13,142 bases of DNA from Christensenella sp. UBA1259. GTDB taxonomy: Bacteria > Bacillota > Clostridia > Christensenellales > Borkfalkiaceae. Positions 1-4,895 of this stretch are shown here, piece by piece. How positions within the stretch are numbered: the first letter of the stretch is position 1; each line of letters starts with the position of its first letter. Made by a program: the position numbers and the translations under genes. The DNA lies in contig DBVR01000014.1 in the NCBI GenBank assembly GCA_002308755.1, positions 8,415 through 21,556 of the forward strand. The letters run 5' to 3'. Under the pieces are notes generated by a model. It had not been told where the DNA came from. It saw only the letters and a program-made list of their open reading frames with translations, and searched no databases.

Positions 1-137
1 ATCCCCAATCCCCATGATAAAATTTAATTATTATTATTTTTTAAATTAATAAAAAATAAAAAAATTAAATTTTAACAAAACTTGTCATATTGATATTGAC
101 ATCAACTTGAAAAGTTTGTAATCAACCCTCAACATTA

Positions 138-342
138 TTTTTTGTCTTTCGGTTTAATGGCGGGACGTATCAGAAAACTTGCCGCTCGTCAAGTAAAAAT
201 AATAACCCGAATAAATATAGCTTTTAACCAAAAGAATATATCGCTAATCAATATAAAACGATTACCGAAGATATATTCTTTTTCTTTTCCTTGACGTTCT
301 GCTTCGTTTTCTGATTTTCGTCTGGTGTCGAAAGACAAAAAA
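138..342. repeat. Nested imperfect palindrome of about 205 bases
   Basis: The outer arms are 138-193 and 290-342. Three blocks pair exactly: TTTTTTGTCTTTCG (138-151) with 329-342, ATCAGAAAAC (169-178) with 306-315, and CGTCAAG (187-193) with 290-296. Inside, AAAAGAATATATC (230-242) pairs with 270-282, and TAATC (245-249) with GATTA (260-264). The arms are collinear, so the whole stretch could fold into one long, interrupted stem in DNA or RNA. Function unknown. It could be a structured RNA, a recombination or transfer site of the element, or the remnant of an inverted duplication. Confidence 0.65.
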
Positions 343-394
343 ATTAATGGGATGAGACTACTATGTTGATTTCTAAAAACAAAAGACCACCTCC

Positions 395-444
395 TTTACA
401 CCTTATTTATCCCTGTTTACACTGTTTTTACCTTTTGTTTACAC
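395..444. promoter_or_regulatory. Three helically phased TTTACAC repeats upstream of xis
   Basis: TTTACAC occurs at 395-401, 416-422 and 438-444, so the spacings are 21 and 22 bases, about two helical turns. The last two copies extend to TGTTTACAC. They lie about 100-150 bases upstream of the excisionase gene. Such in-phase direct repeats suggest binding sites for a small DNA-binding protein, possibly the excisionase itself or the element's regulator. This is inferred from spacing only. Confidence 0.4.
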
Positions 445-547
445 AATTCTTAAACTTTACTTAACTTCCATAATCATTTTTTTAGATATAAAATACAAAA
501 CGTAAAAAGCAGTTGCAACGCTTAAAAATTTTAAAAGGGGGTTAAAA

Positions 548-748
548 ATGAAAAACACAGACAATTCTCAATCTATGTTCGCAGACTATCCAGATGTGGT
601 TTCCGTAGAAAATCTTATGGAAATGTTACAGATTGGAAAAGTGTTGGCTTACAAACTCATTGATGCAAAAAAGGTTAAAGCCATTAAAATCGGTCGCGAA
701 TATAAAATTACGAAAGAAAGCGTAATAAAACTTATTAACGGAGATTAA
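548..748 (+). CDS. Excisionase-like helix-turn-helix protein (66 aa)
   Basis: Small DNA-binding protein of the MerR/HTH_17 excisionase type. After a short N-terminal tail, residues 17-62 form the usual winged-helix pattern: a first helix (VSVENLMEML), a recognition helix (GKVLAYKLID), then the wing (AIKIGREYKITKESV). Proteins of this size and layout, placed directly before a tyrosine integrase, normally act as recombination directionality factors that bend DNA at the attachment site and favour excision. The start is supported by a strong AAAAGGGGG ribosome binding site (about 534-542) six bases upstream. The stop is two bases before the integrase start, so the two genes are almost certainly co-transcribed. 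A role as a transcription regulator is the alternative. The fold is fairly sure, the excision role is inferred from context. Confidence 0.8.
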   Translation: MKNTDNSQSMFADYPDVVSVENLMEMLQIGKVLAYKLIDAKKVKAIKIGREYKITKESVIKLINGD

Positions 749-750
749 AT

Positions 751-2061
751 ATGAACGGAAAATTAACAACAAGAAACGGAATTATATATTGTATTCTCTA
801 CTACAAAGACATAACCGATACCTTTAAGCAAAAATGGATATCGACAGGACTGCCCGAACGCGGGAATAAAAAGGCTGCATTGCAGATCCTACAAGAAAAA
901 TTAACCGAATACGCCTATCTTGAAACAGAAAATAAAGATGACCTTAAAAATCAACCGACAGTTTTGAAAAAAACCGAAAACATCTTATGGTTAGACTGGC
1001 TTGAAGATTATGTTAACGGCATTAAAGACAGACTATCCCCCCATGAGTTTCATATCTACAGCCAATCGTATATGAATGTTTGTAAAATCTTCTGGGGAAG
1101 TAAAAAGTTATATTTGACCGATATAACTACGCAAGAAATTTTAGACTTCTACAATTTTCTCAAAATAAAACGTGCGGTTAAAAACACTACAATTAAAAAA
1201 TACGCCTGCGTTATCCGACCGGCACTTAAAAAAGCGTTTATGGAAAAAAAGATAAAAGAAAATCCTTACGATTATATGCCGACGATAAAACGCGAAAAAG
1301 TTGAACACAGTTTTTACGACCAAAGGGAAATGCAAAACTTTTTTAATCTTATAACCGGACACAAACTCGAACTTGAATTTAAAATTCTCGCTTATTACGG
1401 ATTAAGACGTAGTGAACTTGTCGGCATAAAATGGAGTTCTATAAATTTTAATGATAATACGATTGCAATAAACCATAAAGTAATTGTAGAAGAACGGGAA
1501 ATAATCGTTTCCAACAAAATGAAAACCGAATCAAGCAACAGAACTTTACCGCTTATTCCGGTTGTTGCGGATATGCTTTTATCGCATAAAGCCAAAATAC
1601 AAAGGAATATGGCAAACCTCGGTAAAAAATACAATAGAACCTATACCGACTTTGTCTGCGTGGACGATACGGGAGATCTAATAAAACCTGATTACATATC
1701 ACACGAGTTTTCCGACTTTCTCAAAAAGAATAAATTAAAGAAAATCCGACTTCATGATTTAAGACACAGTTGCGCTTCTATTATGCTTGCAAAAGGCGTC
1801 CAAATGAAACAAATACAAGAGTGGCTCGGTCATTCTAATTTCTCGACGACTGCCGATGTTTACAGCCATTTGGACTTTTCTTCTAAAATAGACTCTGCCC
1901 GCAAGATTTCAGACGCCTTAACGGTCGATTCGGAAAATAAAGAGCATTCTGATGCCCAAAAACTCAAAATCTTAAACGAAAAAGCAAAAGAACTCGGATT
2001 TAATTCCATAAGCGAAATGATTGCGTCGATTGCACAAAACCAAGGTGTATCTAAGCCTTAA
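751..2061 (+). CDS. int: Tyrosine site-specific integrase of a mobile element (436 aa)
   Basis: Phage/ICE-type tyrosine recombinase that integrates and excises DNA at an attachment site. An N-terminal arm-binding region (about 1-70) is followed by a SAM-like core-binding domain (about 80-180) and the catalytic domain (about 190-385). All active-site residues are visible: R219 in YGLRRSEL, K258 in NKMKTESS, H335 and R338 in HDLRH, H361 in WLGHS, and the nucleophile Y371 in DVYSHLD. A tail of about 50 residues follows. The length is typical of Tn916-like and related ICE integrases. It is transcribed with the excisionase gene and points toward a tRNA 3' fragment about 230 bases downstream, the expected place for its attachment site. 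It looks intact. The host element cannot be named because its other genes lie outside the window. Confidence 0.95.
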   Translation: MNGKLTTRNGIIYCILYYKDITDTFKQKWISTGLPERGNKKAALQILQEKLTEYAYLETENKDDLKNQPTVLKKTENILWLDWLEDYVNGIKDRLSPHEFHIYSQSYMNVCKIFWGSKKLYLTDITTQEILDFYNFLKIKRAVKNTTIKKYACVIRPALKKAFMEKKIKENPYDYMPTIKREKVEHSFYDQREMQNFFNLITGHKLELEFKILAYYGLRRSELVGIKWSSINFNDNTIAINHKVIVEEREIIVSNKMKTESSNRTLPLIPVVADMLLSHKAKIQRNMANLGKKYNRTYTDFVCVDDTGDLIKPDYISHEFSDFLKKNKLKKIRLHDLRHSCASIMLAKGVQMKQIQEWLGHSNFSTTADVYSHLDFSSKIDSARKISDALTVDSENKEHSDAQKLKILNEKAKELGFNSISEMIASIAQNQGVSKP

Positions 2062-2291
2062 AAAGCCTTAAACAATTTACAAAATTCAAACAAGCCAGAA
2101 AACCTATACTGTGCTACGATTAGTGCTACGAATTTGTGCAAAAATTGATAAAATTTTACTTATTAAAACTTTTTAGTGATTGTTGTATTCGGATAAAAAT
2201 GCAATATCAAAAAAACTGTAAATTACTGATGATTTGAACAATACTCAAAAATATTTTTTGATAAAAATCGAGTATAAAAAATACTGTTTAG
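2062..2291. other. Integrase-to-attachment-site spacer with GTGCTACGA direct repeat
   Basis: AT-rich spacer with no gene. GTGCTACGA occurs twice, at 2111-2119 and 2123-2131, a 12-base period. Short direct repeats between an integrase gene and its attachment site are often arm-type integrase binding sites, which is the likely meaning here, but this is inference. No clear terminator follows the integrase. Confidence 0.4.
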
Positions 2292-2343
2292 GACTGGCTC
2301 ATAACCCGAAGGTCAGGTGGTTCAAATCCCCTTCCCGCAACCA
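2292..2343 (+). other. Partial tRNA (CAU anticodon, probably elongator Met): attachment-site junction
   Basis: The 3' two-thirds of a tRNA gene. There is an anticodon loop CTCATAA (2298-2304; CAT at 2300-2302), a variable loop, a T-arm with loop TTCAAAT (2321-2327), the 3' acceptor strand TCCCGCA (2333-2339), discriminator A and an encoded CCA (2341-2343). The matching 5' acceptor strand, the D-arm and the start of the gene are absent upstream, so this is not a working tRNA. The anticodon stem is broken: CTGG faces CCCG with one mismatch. That fits a chimera whose left side comes from the mobile element, with the crossover in or near the anticodon loop. Together with the neighbouring integrase this marks one end of the element. 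An intact copy of the tRNA should exist at the other end. Confidence 0.8.
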
Positions 2344-2412
2344 AAAACAAAAGGCAGGTTATCCCTGCCTTTTGTTTTTGTATGAGTTTAAGGAAAATCA
2401 AGGGGATTTGAA
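2323..2412. repeat. 90-base direct repeat, copy 1 (tRNA 3' end + terminator)
   Basis: Starts inside the T-loop of the tRNA fragment and covers its 3' end, the terminator hairpin and about 30 bases beyond. The same 90 bases recur at 2497-2586 with few changes. The unit is itself bounded by inverted ends: CAAATCCCCTT at its start and AAGGGGATTTG near its end. The hairpin loop and closing bases are in opposite orientation in the two copies. Confidence 0.85.
2343..2379 (+). terminator. Intrinsic terminator downstream of the tRNA fragment
   Basis: A perfect 16-base-pair stem (2343-2358 with 2364-2379) encloses a five-base loop. The stem core is GGCAGG/CCTGCC, the left arm is A-rich and the right arm T-rich, so it can terminate transcription in both directions. 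It was probably the original terminator of the tRNA gene. Confidence 0.8.
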
Positions 2413-2496
2413 TTAGGAGCCAGCCACAAAGGGGCGTGCTTGCCCTTGGGCAAGAAAACAGTCCTGTGGACTGTTTTGCGGGAGGCTCGAGAGAAG
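2413..2496. repeat. Palindrome-rich spacer between the two 90-base repeats
   Basis: These 84 bases contain CTTGCCCTTGGGCAAG (2439-2454), immediately followed by a 10-base-pair stem with loop TGT (2455-2464 with 2468-2477, AAAACAGTCC arm). An outer pair, GAGCC/GGCTC, lies near the ends. No protein-coding signal is convincing. The tightly packed hairpins suggest a dispersed palindromic repeat or a small non-autonomous mobile unit. Confidence 0.55.
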
Positions 2497-2586
2497 CAAA
2501 TCCCCTTCCCGCAACCAAAAACGAAAGGCAGGGATAACCTGCCTTTTGTTTTTGTATGAGTTTAAGGAAAATCAAGGGGATTTGAA
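2497..2586. repeat. 90-base direct repeat, copy 2, with inverted hairpin core
   Basis: Second copy of the tRNA-end/terminator unit. The outer parts match copy 1 in the same orientation, but the core GGCAGGGATAACCTGCC is the exact reverse complement of the core in copy 1. The hairpin (2517-2532 with 2538-2553) has one G-T wobble and can still terminate transcription. It overlaps the inverted T-arm copy at 2574-2594. Confidence 0.85.
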
Positions 2587-2594
2587 CCACCTGA
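2574..2594 (-). repeat. Perfect 21-base inverted copy of the tRNA T-arm
   Basis: On the minus strand these 21 bases are identical to 2313-2333 of the tRNA fragment (variable loop, T-arm and start of the acceptor strand). They extend past the end of the 90-base repeat by eight bases, so they are not explained by that repeat alone. The two copies enclose a 282-base segment with inverted ends. This may be a second, oppositely oriented attachment-like site or a scar of a past rearrangement. Confidence 0.8.
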
Positions 2595-2740
2595 TTTACT
2601 CTCCATAAGCACGTTTTCGCCAACGCATAGCGGGTATTAAGAAAACCCCGTGGGCGAAAGGGGATCGCTATCCGCCGTAGGCGGTAGCCTTTTTGCGAAG
2701 CAAAAAATCTTTTATACCTGAAAATTGTTCCGCAAACTCG
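2595..2740. other. Non-coding stretch with short palindromes upstream of the Fic promoter
   Basis: Several tight inverted repeats are present: TTTTCGCC (2614-2621) facing GGGCGAAA (2652-2659), CCGCC-GTA-GGCGG (2672-2684), and TTTTTGC-GAA-GCAAAAA (2690-2706). No ribosome binding site or coding frame is supported here. It continues the palindrome-rich style of 2439-2477. Confidence 0.45.
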
Positions 2741-2769
2741 TTGACATTGTTCCGATATAAGTATATAAT
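2741..2769 (+). promoter_or_regulatory. Perfect sigma-A consensus promoter of the Fic gene
   Basis: TTGACA (2741-2746), exactly 17 bases, TATAAT (2764-2769). Transcription should begin near 2776, leaving a leader of about 16 bases before the start codon. This places the true Fic start at 2792 and excludes upstream in-frame ATGs. Confidence 0.85.
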
Positions 2770-2791
2770 ATTCCGTAAAAGGAGTAAAAGT

Positions 2792-3682
2792 ATGGCAATG
2801 ACGGTAAAACAAGCGGCGGAAAAATGGGGAATTTCCGACAGGCGCGTAAGAGTTCTTTGTGAAAACGGGCAAATCGACGGGGCGTATCGCGTAGGTAAAA
2901 TCTGGTATATACCCGATAGCGCGGACAAGCCTGCCGACGGCAGAATTAAAGCGAAAGAAAGTCTTGTTTCTTTAATAGAGAAGAAAAAAGCCGAACTCGA
3001 TACCAAAAGACCGCTTACCAGCGGTGAAGTTCAACGGCTTTACGACGACTTTATGGTGGAATATACTTATAACTCGAACGCTATCGAAGGCAATACGCTA
3101 ACGCTTCGCGAAACGGAAATGGTTTTGCGCGGGCTTACCGTCGATCAAAAACCGCTTAAAGACCATTTGGAAGTCGTCGGGCATAAGGACGCGTTCTATT
3201 ACGTTGTCGATTTGGTACAAGAAAAAGCGGAAATTACCGAAAGCGTAATTAAACAAATACACTCTCTCGTTCTCGCGGATAAGCCTATGGATAAAGGCGT
3301 TTACCGTAAAATTCCCGTCCAAATTATGGGCGCGCATCACGAACCTGTGCAACCGTATTTGATAGAACCGAAAATGTACGAGTTGTTGCAAGACTATAAA
3401 AAGGACAACAGGAATATTGCGGAAAAACTTGCGGAATTTCATATCCGTTTTGAAGGGATACATCCGTTTATCGACGGCAACGGCAGAACGGGGAGACTGC
3501 TTATAAATTTAGAACTTATGAAAGCAGGCTACCCGCCGATAGATATTAAGTTTACAGACAGAAAACGGTATTACGACGCGTTTGACGCGTATTACGTAAA
3601 AAAAGACTTATCGGCGATGACGAAACTCTTTGCGGAATATATAAACGCAAGACTTACGGAATATTTAAAGATTTTAGGATAA
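2792..3682 (+). CDS. Class II Fic-family protein with N-terminal HTH domain (296 aa)
   Basis: Fic enzymes transfer AMP (or another nucleotide group) from a nucleotide to a hydroxyl side chain of a target protein. The catalytic motif HPFIDGNGRTGR is complete at residues 224-235, with H224 as base and D228 for metal binding. An inhibitory helix of the (S/T)xxxE(G/N) type lies ahead of it (S95, E99, G100 in SNAIEGN), which makes it a class II, self-inhibited Fic, so no separate antitoxin is needed. Residues 1-42 form a MerR/excisionase-like helix-turn-helix (VKQAAEKWGISDRRVRVL), suggesting DNA binding and perhaps autoregulation. The start at 2792 has AAGGAG seven bases upstream and a perfect promoter just before it. 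It stands alone between a palindrome-rich attachment zone and an AT-rich lipoprotein gene, which suggests horizontal transfer. The target protein is unknown. Confidence 0.92.
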   Translation: MAMTVKQAAEKWGISDRRVRVLCENGQIDGAYRVGKIWYIPDSADKPADGRIKAKESLVSLIEKKKAELDTKRPLTSGEVQRLYDDFMVEYTYNSNAIEGNTLTLRETEMVLRGLTVDQKPLKDHLEVVGHKDAFYYVVDLVQEKAEITESVIKQIHSLVLADKPMDKGVYRKIPVQIMGAHHEPVQPYLIEPKMYELLQDYKKDNRNIAEKLAEFHIRFEGIHPFIDGNGRTGRLLINLELMKAGYPPIDIKFTDRKRYYDAFDAYYVKKDLSAMTKLFAEYINARLTEYLKILG

Positions 3683-3897
3683 ATTACAGCCTTAAAATTA
3701 AACTGACTACTTCTATCGTGTCGGTAAAAAAGTGGGCAGTGGGCTGATTTGAACCTGTATAACTTCCCTATGTTTCGCTATTTTTAACAAATTAAAGTAT
3801 TTTCACGCAGTCAGGAAGATTTTGGGATAGAATACTTGAAAAAAAATATAATTTTTGATATAATTAAAAAATATCGAACAGAAAGGATATGATATAA
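3683..3897. promoter_or_regulatory. Intergenic region with promoter of the small lipoprotein gene
   Basis: TTGAAA (3836-3841), 17 bases, TATAAT (3859-3864) form a good sigma-A promoter. AAAGGA (3882-3887) is the ribosome binding site for the gene starting at 3898. No strong terminator for the Fic gene is visible. GATTTGAACC at 3746-3755 repeats the T-arm-like decamer at 2579-2588, but no tRNA can be built around it. Confidence 0.7.
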
Positions 3898-4749
3898 ATG
3901 AGAAAGCAGTTTCTATTTGTTATTTTTTTTATATGTTTTTTATTGGTTGGCACTGCTTGTCAACAGCAGGATTCTATCGACCTTGTTTTTGACAATTGTT
4001 TTTTTATTGAAAATAATAATATTTATACAGAGGTGGCAAATGAAGTTGAGTTTTTCGATTTTAACAACAAAATACGTCTAAACAACAACTATGGATATTC
4101 CATTTTTAAAGATAGAGAAGGATTAAATAAGATTTCGACCAATGTTATTGATTTAACAATCGGCGATAATATTAATTATTTGTTGATAGAAGATTCTAAT
4201 CAAAATAAAACGCTATATACTCTAAATATTAGACGCTTGCCAATACATACGGTATCTCTCTACTATTATGATTCTTATGAATCGTCATATTATTCGACGC
4301 ATTATGAAGAAAGAAATTATATAGTTGAAAAAAAGTTTTATAAATCAATACAAGTTCAAGAAAGAGATAGAATAGATTTATCAAAAGAAAAAATAGAGAG
4401 AGAAGGCTATTCTTTTTTGGGATGGGACTATGATAATTCTGAAATTCTTGAAGATACTGCAATACATGGGCTATGGAAAGCAAATAACTATACTGTAACG
4501 GTAATTAATGGGTCTGAAACAATAAAATATACGGCAATATACGGAGAATATTTGAAAATAGAAATACCGCAGAAACCAATGGATTTTAATGATAATTATT
4601 CATTCCAAGGGTGTAGTTATGCTAACGAATATAAAAAAGAATACTATTATTTTGATAGCGCAGGAAGGTTTGTTTCAAGTGCGGATTGGCAACCAATAAG
4701 ATTTACTGTTACAAAAGACATTACGGTAACAGCACGCTGGGGATATTAA
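3898..4749 (+). CDS. InlB-repeat-type surface lipoprotein (283 aa)
   Basis: Predicted exported lipoprotein. A basic N-terminus, a hydrophobic stretch (about 5-17) and a lipobox-like GTAC with C21 are visible. Residues 30-115 resemble the cadherin-like beta-sandwich module that often precedes InlB repeats in clostridial surface proteins, ending in YTLNIRR. About 140-198 is an InlB/Listeria-Bacteroides beta-grasp repeat (YSFLGWDYDNSEI...HGLWKANNYTVTV), and 198-283 looks like a decayed second one ending ITVTARWGY. Such repeats are thought to serve as spacers or adhesion modules outside the cell. No cell-wall sorting signal or enzyme domain is seen. The gene is markedly more AT-rich than the chromosomal genes to its right and has its own promoter, so it was probably acquired. 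Family identity is moderately sure, function unknown. Confidence 0.75.
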   Translation: MRKQFLFVIFFICFLLVGTACQQQDSIDLVFDNCFFIENNNIYTEVANEVEFFDFNNKIRLNNNYGYSIFKDREGLNKISTNVIDLTIGDNINYLLIEDSNQNKTLYTLNIRRLPIHTVSLYYYDSYESSYYSTHYEERNYIVEKKFYKSIQVQERDRIDLSKEKIEREGYSFLGWDYDNSEILEDTAIHGLWKANNYTVTVINGSETIKYTAIYGEYLKIEIPQKPMDFNDNYSFQGCSYANEYKKEYYYFDSAGRFVSSADWQPIRFTVTKDITVTARWGY

Positions 4750-4827
4750 AACATAGCAAAAAATATGATACAACCTATAAACTATAACTAACGTGACATT
4801 TATTATACAACATTTCTACCGACACAC

Positions 4828-4892
4828 AAAAACGAAAGGCAGGTTAGCCCTGCCTTTTTCCGTTGTATTCGTTTAAAGAAAAATCAACTCCC
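4828..4892. repeat. Third, decayed copy of the terminator repeat
   Basis: AAAAACGAAAGGCAGG...CCTGCCTTTTT (4828-4859) followed by a TTGTAT..GTTTAA.GAAAATCAA tract matches the last two thirds of the 90-base repeats with scattered changes. The tRNA-derived part is missing. It ends against the stop codon of the aconitase-family gene, so it may be the ancestral terminator from which the other copies derive. Confidence 0.65.
4831..4864. terminator. Bidirectional intrinsic terminator between convergent genes
   Basis: The stem AAAGGCAGG (4835-4843) pairs with CCTGCCTTT (4849-4857) around a five-base loop. A-rich and T-rich flanks allow termination both of the small lipoprotein gene (plus strand) and of the aconitase-family gene (minus strand). 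Confidence 0.8.
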
Positions 4893-4895
4893 CTT

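Larger units (their letters stand above)
1..547. other. AT-rich non-coding region upstream of the excisionase gene
   Basis: No convincing gene is visible in these 547 bases. The first 75 bases are almost pure A+T and contain an inverted repeat (AAAATTTAATT at 19-29 against 63-73). Then come a long nested palindrome (138-342) and three TTTACAC repeats (395-444), listed separately. A TATAAA box at 487-492 could be a -10 element for the xis-int genes, but no good -35 is seen at the right distance. A short minus-strand frame (189-338) exists but has no ribosome binding site. The region probably holds the control sequences of the recombination module of the mobile element. Confidence 0.6.

Noticed and set aside
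189..338. Minus-strand frame of 49 codons from a TTG, with a charged start and a hydrophobic end, like a small toxin
   Set aside because: No ribosome binding site or promoter, a rare start codon, and it lies within the long palindrome, which explains its composition.
2234..2416. Plus-strand frame of 60 codons over the tRNA fragment
   Set aside because: Covers tRNA and terminator sequence, has no plausible ribosome binding site and no protein-like pattern.
2323..2586. CRISPR-like repeat-spacer array
   Set aside because: Only two repeats of 90 bases with one palindromic spacer, explained by tRNA-end and terminator duplication. No cas genes.
2693..2791. Upstream ATG extending the Fic protein by 33 residues
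   Set aside because: The perfect promoter at 2741-2769 and the AAGGAG at 2779-2784 lie inside this extension, so it cannot be part of that message.
2288..2872. Minus-strand frame of 194 codons containing two similar peptide segments
   Set aside because: It runs across the tRNA fragment, two terminators and the 90-base repeats. The repeated peptide is just the translated DNA repeat, and frames ending antisense to tRNA T-arms (GRGFEPPDL type) are a known spurious class.
3735..3765. Possible minus-strand tRNA remnant (GGTTCAAATC-like T-loop)
   Set aside because: The T-stem does not pair and no anticodon arm or acceptor stem can be found. Only a ten-base match to the true T-arm remains.
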